Below are positions 24,841-37,800 of a stretch of DNA of 64,000 nucleotides, piece by piece. A program made the translations under genes and the position numbers. How positions within the stretch are numbered: the first letter of the stretch is position 1; each line of letters begins with the position of its first letter. The DNA comes from Paralvinella palmiformis (taxonomy: Eukaryota; Annelida; Polychaeta; Terebellida; Alvinellidae), in contig JAODUP010001130.1 of NCBI GenBank assembly GCA_025642065.1, forward strand, positions 1 through 64,000, given 5' to 3'. The notes under the pieces are model-generated. The model worked only from the letters and a program-made list of their open reading frames with translations. It had not been told where the DNA came from and ran no database searches.

Positions 24841-25639
24841 ATGACGGGACAACTTTAAAAAATTGCGACCTCTGGTGATTCCTGATTAATTATTAGTCAT
24901 TATTTGTTGATTTTTAATGTTTCCTGTCAAATATTGATAAACTATTGTCGATGATGAATGCTGTAGTTGTCAGGGGTTGCGTTTTACTGAAATAAATGTT
25001 CTGGTAAACAGAAGTGGTATGATGCACTAATATGTAGCACACCATGTGACGTTCTCTTTATCCGTCTCTGGAGGGAAGCTTTTTTTAAAAGGCGTAAAAT
25101 ATATATTTTTTATAAGTTCTTGTATACTTGTTTAAATCTAAAGTCCATTATCTAGAACTGTCACGATGTAATCAGTCGACTTTTGTCTAGTCCGCCATCA
25201 GTCATATATATATATAGAGAGAGAGGGGGGGGGTATGATATAATATTATATATATATATATATAATTATATCCGTGATCATTTTCCTCAGGGCCACAGTG
25301 CTACCCTGGTATTTTAATAGTATATGTGTTTATATTAGTATATGTGTTTACATTATTATGTAACTTTTTAAAAATAAAACAACCTGGTTGGCCATACGCT
25401 GTCAAATATAGCCATATAAATACCTACCTAAATATCGTGCCTATAAACAACACTTACAAGAAAGTATATGCTCCCCGGGAAGTTGGTTCTGCTACCACAT
25501 CGTACAGGTCCCTCACCAGGGAGGCCAAATACAATCAGGTAGACGATCTATGAAGCAAATTTTCAAGCCCAGGAAAGATGTTTTGTAAATATGCTTACAT
25601 TATCTCTTTTCTAAAATTTGGTATTCAGCTTATTACTTA
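24841..25639. other. Non-coding stretch with a compound microsatellite
   Basis: TA, GA, poly-G and TA runs are stacked at 25205-25263. No supportable exon. Confidence 0.55.
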
Positions 25640-25745
25640 ATCATGGAGGGGCGACTCCGTTGGCAAACATTTCACAAATACGGCCATTAACCGGATTCAA
25701 ACCCTGAAGTCTTTACCCTATCACCCCAATCAGAGTATTAATAAC
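25640..25745 (-). mobile_element. tRNA-derived SINE fragment
   Basis: On the minus strand TTGGGGTGATAGGGTAAAGA is followed by AGGGTTTGAATCCGG, a good Pol III B box. The remainder is too diverged to define ends. Confidence 0.5.
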
Positions 25746-26182
25746 ATATAACAACTCTCGCCATTTGTATTTGAACCAGAATCTAACTGCAGATAATTTT
25801 TACGGTAGACATTGATAACTTTGATCTAATCTTTATAGATGACACGACAAATAACACACCGAGACATCCATGAGGCTTGATACTTTTCAGGAACGAGGAT
25901 TCCCATCGGATGCCCGTCTCACACGTTTTTACTTGGCCACAGGTCAACACTTTTAGACCCGTAGAAATCGTATATTCATTTTATTATCGACATACGGCTT
26001 AGCAAAATCGTTTTGGAAATATTTCGAGAAATTATTGATTTATTTGATTAAGCGGAGAAGAACGTAATTTTTTTGTGAAATATACAAGGAATAATAACAT
26101 TCCACGATTTGACACGGTGTTGTTTTACAAAAACAGCTTTAGCGGTCATATTGACATAGTGGTATTAGACAACATATCTAAA

Positions 26183-26336
26183 CGTTGCCGTTTTACGATC
26201 ACCGTTGTGTAAGTGGTAGGCTAAATGGGACGAGTGATCATCAATGAGGTGAAGTCAAAGATGAAGCACCCTTCTGAACCCAGATGCCATAGATCTGTAG
26301 CCAACCACGCTACCAGCTAGGCCATGGAGGCACCCA
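26183..26336 (-). mobile_element. tRNA-derived SINE, near full length
   Basis: On the minus strand it begins GGGTGCCTCCATGGCCTAGC (A-box region), has a TCTGGGTTCAG B-box remnant, then CTTTGACTTC, and ends with ATTTAGCCTACCACTT and the GTAAAAC tail. This is the family seen at 46079-46256 (plus) and 38590-38746 (minus). Confidence 0.7.
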
Positions 26337-26929
26337 ACAAAATGGCTGAGGGATGGTGGACAGTAAAAAATCTCTCGGTCTTTGATTGCATGCTTTTAAA
26401 CTCCAGATGTGGCTCGAGCAAGTCTCCGGATTTCTTCCCTTTCCCCACTCCCACTTTTGAAAAGCATACGAGTGTTATAATTGCAGGTTAAATGCCTTAC
26501 TGGTGGTTATGAAGAGATTACAAATTTATATTAGAAATGTCTTTAATATTTATAGGATGATAACAACAACAACACAGCGGGAGCTTTTACCCCAATCAGG
26601 AGTGTCATTCAGTCCAGTGACCACTCAATAACTGACGTCAGTCTGTGGTTTCTGTTAGGTTTGTACACGCAGTAAAACCACACTGTTCACGAATAACTGG
26701 CTATGGTGGTGCCATCTAGCGAACGTCCAAAGAAACCATAATTCTACCAGCAGCAGCTTATTTCTGTGGATCATTTTAGCCATGAAGATATATAATCTAG
26801 ACTATCCCGATAAAAATTTACCAAACAACTCAAGCCACACACACACAGACGACCACTTGCTGTAGTCATATGTTTAAGAGACAATTAAAAAGCAAGCCAA
26901 TCAATTAATGAGTAGTAATTATTACTCTG

Positions 26930-26962
<33 letters not shown>

Positions 26963-27629
26963 ATTCAACAAAATAGAACAGAGCTGGAATAACAGCCGAC
27001 ATATATTTATCGCGAGACTTGAAGTTAAACACACAGCCTCAACATTTGCACTACAGTATGCTATCGGAATAGTCTATTAGCTACTACAAAATAAGCCTAC
27101 CACTTTATCTCCTAGCCAGGAGATTCAACTTCCTTGTGCTCTGTTTAACTTGGTGCCAACGTTCTTTTAATTTTGATTGTAAAGTTATTAAAGCTTGTTT
27201 ACTCATGATTACGTGCCCAACAACTGAACATTTATATATTTATTCTGTTCATGAACTGTAGCAATACCTAGATCAAGCATTCTTCGGTGTACAAACAACA
27301 TATGCATCATATTTTTAGCTGTTTTGAGATCAGTTCTGACAAAACTGACCACGATACGAAGTTGCCAAAAGAATAAGGTTTTCTCAAGTTACAAGCTTTC
27401 AATGCAAGAACAAAACAAATTCGGTGCATCGGTTGATATCATAATTTACTGGAAATCACTCAGGAGCTTTTATGCATAACGCCCCTCCATTATCACAAAT
27501 GAACATCAACAGCGACCTTCATATAAGACGATGAGCGGATTCTTTAATTTAACAAACACCGAAAAGGAACTACACTTAAATGTACAGAAACAAGCAGAGA
27601 CTACAAGAGGCTAGACCTGGAGGAAGAAC
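26337..27629. other. Intergenic stretch downstream of NSFL1C
   Basis: A (TA)n microsatellite at 26931-26960, a TGACGTCA word at 26633-26640 and a CTCF-like word on the minus strand at 26710-26722. Possible poly(A) signals for NSFL1C on the minus strand are ATTAAA at about 27543 and AATAAA at about 27239. Confidence 0.5.
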
Positions 27630-27762
27630 TCATTTTATTCTCTGCACAAGAACGGCGTTCAGCAGCTTGGCATCTTCAAGAGTCTGCGTGTCATCTGTCA
27701 ATTCTTTGTTTGGAAAAGTGGTCATCAGGATATAGCTAGCGGTGATATACTGTGGCCTACAC
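27630..27762 (-). CDS. NSFL1C: NSFL1C exon 10 (UBX end and stop)
   Basis: Residues 341-384: [20 protein letters not shown], then [23 protein letters not shown] and stop TGA. The UBX loop reads FPN, as in vertebrate p47, rather than the FPR of other UBX proteins. Confidence 0.95.
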
Positions 27763-30700
27763 CTGTATAACATTAAGGAACCGTACAACCAAATATATAA
27801 CAGCGGCATATTAGGGCAATATCATAGGCTGATCGGGTGATGTAAGTGCCTAATTCTCACTGGACGAACTTCAATCGGATGATTCCAAATGAATTCTAAA
27901 TAAATGAATCATGCATAGAATTGGAACATACAAATAACAAAATGTTAATGTATCATTATAATTATTATTAATAGCATGCTATTCTTGTTTTTAACTTGAA
28001 CTTATAGGCAGCAAAATAGTAATGCCAAAAATCAAAATTATGTCTATTGTTAAGAATTTGTCAATTTGGAATTAATTGGTTAAGAATTAAACCAATGAAA
28101 GAGAGGGATAATTTTCATAAAACAGTGGGTAGGTGATAACATCAGGTGACTGGTTGCATAATACAGTAAGATAACTGAATGGTCATATTACAGTATACCA
28201 TGGAAATATTTTAGCATGGATAGGTGATAAAACGTGGCTGAGTGATACAACTGGGTGGTTGGGTGAGATAATAGGGTGGCTAGGTGATAGCATGGCATGG
28301 CTAGATAATACATTAAGTAACAAGATGGCCAGATAATATGAAAGCGAAGTTGGGTACTGAGGTTGTGGGTCTGGGTGACAGGTGACAACCTGCTCACTAA
28401 CACCCGACAGTACTTGATAAGTAACACAACACACACAAAAAACAGCATATTAGTGATAATCTGACAATATCATAATTCACACTAATCCGAGAAAGTATTC
28501 ACAAGGATACAAGTTGATGTAGTTTCTCACATCTGCGATGGTGTGAAAATGGTTGAATTTGGTTACTAACCTGCAACACACAAAAAAGATACTAATCTAA
28601 GGAGATTATGAAAATGGAACAATGTCTAGTTGATAGTATAATATTCCTATAACAAAATACATACAACTTTACAGGAAACAAGTTTTACAATTTTACACAA
28701 ACGGCTACAATATTAATACATAACGTGAAATTGTTTACAAACTTGATAATTACATAAATATGTGGTGGTATATTTGTTGGGACTATGTATTCCTGTATAC
28801 TATCTAACAGACACACGTGCAAGAAGAGACAAAATTTAATCCATTGTTATTTTAATAATTTGCTGGAGAGCAATGGTATATTGTGAGTGTATGAGATTTG
28901 GGATACAGATCTTTTTGCAAAGGGTTTTAATAAACAACATTTTGGGCCATGACTGGAAATTTGAACTATCAGTAGAAGCAATGAATTTTGTTTTAAAACC
29001 ACTGATTTATTGGCTTGATAAGCGGAGAAAATTTTACATCATATACAATATATATTAGACCTTTACATCAGCAAAAATCTACATAAATGCTGACCTACTG
29101 TAAAATAATTCAGCCATTGGAAAAAAAAATTCTTCAGAAAATTCATTGATTTATTTGATCACAATCATAAGAAAATGGCACAAGCCAACATTTATGAGTT
29201 TGCGGGATTGGGGATTTGAACCCCCCCAAAAAGAAGATATTTATTTATGCTGAAATAAAGAATGATGTTTAATAACTAAATCATTAGTTGCTTTGTATTT
29301 CACATCGTGAAAATAAGCTTAGGGCAATTTTCTTCTTGACGGTGCCACATCTACATTTGTAAACCCTTTTCCACTGACAATTATTCACCCCTGTACTAGT
29401 ATGTTTACCCTATACATTTCCCCTAACTGTTTTCATGCACGTCCAGCTTGCTTTGTGGTTTCTGGGCTGCTATTCTCTTGAGGCACCTGGGCCGGCAACT
29501 TTTCATCTGGGCTGACAACTATTAGGACTTGTCAGCCCTGGTGTCTGATAATTTGTTTAGGGAATTTCCAGCACTGCCAAGTGTGTGTTCTTCACTATTA
29601 TATAATGTACACATATTAGAAAGTATTCAGTAATTATTTATCTGGCAAATTCTCTCTCTCTCACATGTACACTAACCTGGAGCCATCAGAAAGTCGTATC
29701 TGTATGTTCGTACATGGTTTGGACTCATCGGCAGGGTTAGCTACTTTGACTTCACTTGAACTGGACTGTGCCTGGCCCACTGTACTTCCAGCTGCACTAG
29801 CAGCTGCTGACGAACTGCCAGTGATTACAGCTGCAGGGCTAATTATGGAAATGTAGGATGATATTAGGAGACACCATTAAAATTAAAACATTTCAACTGG
29901 AAATATAATTAATGCAACACACAATAAGTATAGTGAAGTATTGGTCCAGAAGCAATACTACTCTCACAGGAAAGAAAAATGCATATATGTGTAATGCAAA
30001 CTGGTGAATTATCCATGTATCAATCACAAATATGTGAGTAAATACAATTGAGTAACAGAACCAAAATGTGAAATATCCAAAGTATTACATAAAATATGTG
30101 CCAAAACTTTGTATAAAGATAGTCCAATCATCATCATCTTGTAATATTAATTTAAGATAAGTGTATCTTGATTTCAAGCTGGATTGCAATCTATCTGTAA
30201 TATTTTTTGTACGAACATGTGTAACACAGAAATCACATTCTGGAGAGCCGTTGCAATTTCCATATCAATTACTGGCATATAGACAACTACACAAGCACAT
30301 TATATATATGTGTGCATATCTGTTCATGTACTTATAAAATAAATATGCATTGTGCACGTATATGTATGGCTTTAGTTAAATAACATGCCGTAATTTATAT
30401 GGAATTTGTAAAATCTAATTTATCTAATGTTTTATAAATGCAAAAGTTGCTGTTTTATGGCAACATTTGTGCACATGATAGGCTAAATGGACTAAGTGAC
30501 CTACAAAAGTAATGAGGTTATGTCAAAGAGCAAAACATCCTTCAGGCACAGTGTGGCTGGGGTTGGAATCCAGATACTAGAAGTCTGTGACCAGCTTCAC
30601 TCTCAGTTAGGCGATTTTCGTTAAGATAGCTCTGAACAAACAATATATGTCATATATCTGTGGATGGTGAATCAAACGGAATTCTTAGAAACTTAGAAAG

Positions 30701-31111
30701 AGACTGCTTTACACCAACACTGCACCAGCTGTCGATTTAATGATGCCAGGGGTCAAAACATGCAGTATGAAAACAGTATATCGACATGAAAGCATGTAAT
30801 AGCTCTACACTATTTTGGTGACAGAAAGTTTGTTCGACTTGAATAACGTCCATGTATGTATATTATTTGCATGACACCCCATTTTTTATGCCAGTTCATC
30901 ATAATCATTTGAAATGACTACAGAACAAACATTCTCCACATTAATGAACATAAAAATCATTGTACAAAGTGGAAAATGATGGAATGACTTTTGCAAAACT
31001 GTTGGCATCCTTTTCTTTCAAGTGATCCATCATTTATTTGAAAGTCGACAGCTGATTTTTATTACACTAAAAAGAATTAGAAAAAAAACATACTGTACTT
31101 GTTGGAGTGTG

Positions 31112-31144
<33 letters not shown>

Positions 31145-31803
31145 ATATATGTGTGTGTGTGTGTAACCTTAAAACATTCAGCAAAAGAAAAAGTTGGGAT
31201 CCGACATGTTCACATTTAGAAATCATTGTTACACTTTGGAGTCATTTCCAGCTTATAAACATGACTGGATGTACGAGTGTTATCACAGTTTATCATATTA
31301 CCAGTGTTATGATGTCCAGCTCTACTGGTTTCAAATGAAGTGATCTTGTTTTCAGTTTATTAAACAAGCAGCATTAGTAATATACTGGGAACTCTTCAAA
31401 ATATCTAACTATTCATGCCTGGCCACAGATTATGTCCGACAGCTGTCCTCTCTATCTAACAATCCCGAAGTCTTGAAAGTCCGATCAGCCCGAAAGACAC
31501 AAACCTTCCGAGTCGTATTCCTGTTCCCGAGAATGCCTTAGTCGCTGTTTTAGGTTTGATGTAATCCTCATTTCGGTGGTCCTCCATGCTCAGGTTAACT
31601 TCGCCACCTCTGGCATTGTCGAGTAATTCTTTGGGAATCTCTCTAAAGAAACGAACAAAAGGTGACCTAGGTGACCAGGATGTATAACAAATGTATTCAA
31701 ATGATAGATGACGGAGATCCTATTCCCAGACAAGATTAATACCGGCACCCCAAAATTTCAAGCCAAGCTTTCTGCCAGCAGAGTAACAGATGAAATATGT
31801 ATA

Positions 31804-31849
<46 letters not shown>

Positions 31850-34800
31850 ATAAAAATAATATGTTTCAAATATTATTTCATTTTCATTAATTATAAAAGG
31901 TTGTGAAGAAATAAAAATTGATATGTTCATCATAAGCCATAACATCACAAGATGATATATTGGTAGATTTGATGGAAAGAATGCAACATATGATGTGATG
32001 GCTGTACAGTTCTGATGACCATACTAATTATTACTGGATGAAAAAGAAGAATACAACTAGATCCCGTACTAACAACAAACGAGCATAAATCAATCACGAC
32101 ACTGTGACTGGCTGATCATGTAAAACCTTATGAGATATTGCCATCTTGCTGAATCAGAGTGTAATTTTATAGACTGTCAGAGGACACAAATTACCCCGAC
32201 ATTAGAGCTCCATCTTTGCTTCCTCTGATTCTTCACATGATACGAGAGGCAATACCTTCATCTGTTCTGGTATGAGATTTTAGTGATCTCTATATGACCC
32301 ATTTATATGCATTTGCAATTGAAGAATTGTAGCACCTCTGAACTTTTGAGTGTGCGAATTTGCATTCACAATGTACAGGATACAACTGGGACACTGCAGT
32401 TCTATGCATTTACACTGTACAGTTTACAATTGGGACGCTGAAGTTCAATGCAATCACAATGTGAATATATATATATATATATATGATAAGTGTATTTACA
32501 TCTGTTATCTGTACTTATATTTCTAGCACAGAATGTAAATAACTTCTGGAGAAGCATGTTTTACAGATGAAGGTAGCAACTATATGAACCAATAAATGAA
32601 CATTTATAGGTGCATGTGCACAAATAAATGTCCATGAAAATGTATTGGTTTGTGTATCTGCTTTTGTAATGAAAATGTCATCAAATTTAGTTAGTGGGTG
32701 AAGTCACACAAAAATTGAGGGTTGTGATTGGGCTGTTTGTTTGATTGAGCCAAGGTGGAGTGTAATTAAGTTTGTGCTCAATAAATATATGCCTGGGTAT
32801 GTTGTGGCCGTTGGCTATGTTTTTATGTGTGAATTACAAACTGTGAAAACATGTTCAAATTATTTTATTAGTCAGTTGCGGATATCATGCCATTTCGTGT
32901 AAAAATGCTCTGTCATGGATTCCACGATTCATTGTGCAAGGTCTGACCTTGTTATATCCGATTTTGTGTTATAACGGATCATGGTATAACAGAGCCTGAC
33001 TGTACTATGTTAATGTATTATTGTATAGAACACTGTTTGGAAATCAATATTGACTGTGTACATACCAGCACGCACATATATTTTATACATTGCAACACAC
33101 ATATAAACACCATTGCATAGCTCACACATTGCAACATGTACATGTTTGCTACAAACAGTAGTGCTGGATTTTCTTACCCTTTCTTTATAGAGTTCAAGAA
33201 CTGTTCATTCTCTGGTTCGCCATAGCCTCTCAAAGGCCCATCATCGATACTAAAGCCATCTTTCCAGAGTTTCAGTACCTTCTCTACCTGGTTAGAAAAC
33301 AAACAAATGTAAACATTTCTACTGGCAGTGAACAATATGCCAAACTCGTTACATCAGTTCTTGACCCCTATATTATTCATTGGATGGTACAATACACATA
33401 ACAATAACATGTTTGCTCACCATTTAGAAAATAGTCATGTATTTAACGACTCAAAGAATATCATTTACAAATCATCTGTATAACACTGGTGAGGTCGGTG
33501 AACAAGATTTTTGAAAAAATACGAATCCTAAGATTTAGATCTAGTATGGAATACATAGGCAGATATCTACCTATTTCTCACCAGACTGGGTCCACATATA
33601 AATAATATAGGGAATAATACAAGTCTGAATTTTACTAAGAATATTCCCGCGGCCCAGTTTATAATGGAAAGTATATACGGGAGATCCCGGAGATGATGGA
33701 CTACCGTGTTTGTTTACAATTATTAATCGCCTGTTAACACCAATAACATGCAATTAAAACGAAATACATTTTATATTAGCTTAAATGGCATTCTATCCAA
33801 AAACAATAGTCAATCGTAAACAAGTTTTGATAATTGCAAGTAACTGGCTGATTACTAAAGACATTTTCTGTGTTGTTGATCCACCGGCCTGTCAAACCAC
33901 ATGACGCAGTTTAGCAAGGGGTCATAAAATAAATATATATTGAGACATAATTTCCATTTGTACTGGTAGGTTTTCCCTGATGATCAACAGTAAGCAGGGA
34001 AGATGACAAACATGATCCCACACACACACACATGGATCTCTGGCAATGCCATTTATCATGACTCATTGCAGTGAATGAAGGCTGATCTGAGTCACTTGTC
34101 TTATCTTGTTTACATGCCTTTCTAACTTGTTGATGTTTTAAGATTTTTCATAATAAAACCGCCAAGTTTACTGGTACAATGTAATGTGTGTCAGGTTGAT
34201 ATTGGTTTTGGAAAAGGGGTGAGTTTATTTCTACATGTAAGTATTCGTATCTGGATAGATCTGGGAGGTGGAGCACCAGAGACCGACTTTCCCGGAAGTC
34301 ATGACAACACCCCCAGCAAATGTTTGTCCAGATTTGGCAACTGAGCCATTAAACTAGTGCCTTTTTAGGGAAACTATGGTATAATCTTGTGTTTGGTTTG
34401 AGGTTGTTTTAGAGCTCGTAGCAATGGAATGAACTGCAATCAGATTCTATGACTTATTCACACCAAGAATTTTAGGAAATTTTATTAATAATTCTATTAA
34501 ATATATCACCTAAAATGAGTAAATATTAATATGTTAATATTTTAAGTAGCTAATATTATGTATTTTAGGTTTTGCTTAGAAAAATTGTATGTTTTATAGG
34601 AACTGATCAATGCTGTTCTAAAACAATCAATCAAGTCAATCATCAAACATGGCAGATGAAACAGATATTTTGACAATGGTTTAAGATTGGTTTGATTCAA
34701 ATATATTAAAATTTTATGACTTATCTCATTCTTTTATCATTACTGTTAAATTCTCCGAGAACAGCAATCAAAGCTCAAGGCCTCTGTCTAGTTTTCCCAC

Positions 34801-37800
34801 TTAGCTTCCAAGTGATTGTTGATAGTAAATTGGATTTGATGATATTGCCAGATTTGCTCGGTTTGTTCTAACTTACTGGATGTGAAGGCACACTACCTAA
34901 AGAGTATATTCCAAGTCTAACTGGTGGTGGCTGGTATCTGATTACGATGATCACTATCCCGACAGCCACAAGAAAATTAATCCTACCCAGATAGCTGATA
35001 TCACAAAGAACTATGAACTGCTTAATGTGTTGTATAATTATGATATTAAATGTGATTAAATAAAAAGGAATCTACAAATTCAAATAACTGACTTCTTTAC
35101 TAACCAAATATCTGGCATTATCCATTAAAATAGCCAAATTTTGGCTTGACAGATACAGTTTCATTTTAGGTTATTAAAAGATTTTGTTGGGGTAATAAAA
35201 GATTTGTTGAGCTGGAAAATCTTAAATTTTACTACCCTGCGATCTAGTAAAGGGTCGAAATTACTTTCTGAGTATCAATAACCCTCACATTAAAAATTTA
35301 CAATGATGCATTTAAAGGTAAAGTAGAAAAAAAAATAACTTTAAGACAATTCTAAAGAACAAATGTTTCTGGCAAAAAGAGTTTAAAGACACAATGGCAA
35401 TTAAAGTCATCTAGTGCTTCCTTATTTTAGAAGATTTTTATGGCCCTCAAAAAGAGACACTGATCCAATTGTTAAACCCGACATCTAAGAGTGATAAATA
35501 ATTTTTTATTATTAAAATGAATGTAATATGGTTTGATGGTGAAAAAGATACAAAAACTCCCCATATTACATAGTTGGTCATCACCGCAAAGATAATTATG
35601 GAGATTAACAAAATATGTCGAAGATAATGTGACATCGCTTCACCAAGACAACGGAACTCAAGTCCACTTTAACGCATAAACCCACTCCTTATTATCGTTG
35701 CTACCCTATAATCCTCAATAAAAGTGTTAACGGGTTGATAACAGTGACTGAATTTCTGGCAAAAACAGAATTATCTTGTAAAAATGGTGAGCAAACCAAC
35801 TATTTTAGGGTTTTGGTTTTCTGATGTTGTTTTTAATTCCCCCCCCCCCCAATATTTAAGTGTATATTTCTTCTAACATAATATCGGTTTGATTGATGTG
35901 TTACCTGTTTGGGTTGACTGTTGGTAGAAAATCCTGGCACTACAGTAGAGGAGTCTTCTGAATCACCAAGTCTGTATGCTGTACCACGGAACACTGGTAT
36001 ATTAGAATGACTTTCCGAGGATGTTCCCGCACCAACCTCCTCGGCACCATGTCTGAAAGAATTTAATACCATGATCAAAACTACACCATCACAAATGAAC
36101 ACCTCAAACTAGAAAGTGGCAGTGTCCTGGATACAAACACACCAGTATACCTTAAAGACTGACTCTCAGGGTTTTTTCCCTTATGCTAATTTGCCCGGGA
36201 ATCGCTGAAATTGGCCCATCTTTTGTATTTTGTAGCTACAAGATGTCCATATAGGTTTACCATAATGTGATACATTTTATGTGCTAACAGAGCACTATGT
36301 TAAAAACATATCATTCAACAACATTAAATACAGAAATAACAGACATAAATGAGAAGACTGCCCCTTTTGCCAACAAATAAATCAGTGAAAAACATCCGTC
36401 AATTTGTCATGAAGAGTGATCAATTATGAACTACAGACCAGACAAATCCACTTTCGGTCTAGTTTTTTCTTCTAGTAATTTTACACCCACCCGCTCAAAC
36501 ACAGGATGCCATGGGTAAAAACCCTGACTTTACCAAGTAAAGAATCCATATAACGTTTCAACATCAACATTTAGATACCCTCTGCCATCTTTCAGATGAA
36601 CTAAACTCACATAAGCATAGTTAAGTACTTACTGTCTAGCAGCCTTAAACATATCCTGTACTAATTTATCGGCATCTTTCTTCTTTTTCTTCCTCGGGTC
36701 CAAAATCTGTTGTCCCCTGTAGGATGGACAATTTATGCTATCAAAATGGCATAACGTACAAGCCTATACAAAAACATATGATAAATAATCATCTAAGCAT
36801 AAGCATCCAGTTTGTGAAATAAGTTGTCTGCATTAAACTTCAGGTCAGGATGTTTACATTAAGGTATTGGATATTAATATTTGTCAACAAACAACAAGAC
36901 ATTTAATAAATATATACACCTGTCAAATAATTATAAATTACACCTGTTAGTATTTGTATATAAATGAATTGGTTTAAAAAATTTGAAGTCCTATTTTAAA
37001 AGAAGTTAAGTGGATCACCCAAATCTTTAAAAAATCTCTTAATAGTTACATTATGTAACTTTGGCTAAATCCAAAACCCACTACTGAATGTATTTCATCA
37101 TCCATGGCTTATTTACACACATTCCATTTGACATGAAGCCAAAAGAACAAAACTTAATCTTTTTTAATAATATCACCAAACATAATTTGGATTCAGATAA
37201 TTTCATGTGTTCTGTTGCTGGTTGTTGAAATACAGCTATTTGAAGCATACATAAGAAGTTTGGTCAAGATTCACATAAAACTGCAAACACATAAACAATG
37301 CATTTATAGGATCATTATTCATACAGAAAAAAGGTTTATTTTAGCCTTTAAAATTAAATTGCCTACTGAATTTTATAAATGGTATTTATGACAATTGCAC
37401 CAACATAAGAATGACTCTCTGGTGCCTCTATGGTCTAGTTGATATCGCATTGGACCACAGATCACAGTAAGAATGAGTCATTCTGATGAATATATCAGTA
37501 TGCACAGCTGCCTTTTACTTAAACTTAAGAAGCTACACCGTCTAAAACCATTACTGACATAAGTAGCACTTGTTACAGTGGTCCATCCCTGTGTTACTAT
37601 TGTAACTCAATGCCGGTGCCTCAGAACATCTGTGCGAACTCTTGTCCAACAGAGTCCTCACCAAACCTCATGCGTTCCAGTCAAATATTATTTCCAATAG
37701 ATGAGTCTCAGCACAAGAAATAAAGAAACTATAATTCTGATATAGTAGCACCCACTTTATGGGACAGATTGCCAGACAAGACGTGTGTGATCTCTTGGGG

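Noticed and set aside
28183..28448. Two overlapping minus-strand frames of 83 and 86 codons near the NSFL1C 3' end
   Set aside because: They lie in the degenerate minisatellite of intron 9. The true UBX exons on either side splice directly to each other in frame.
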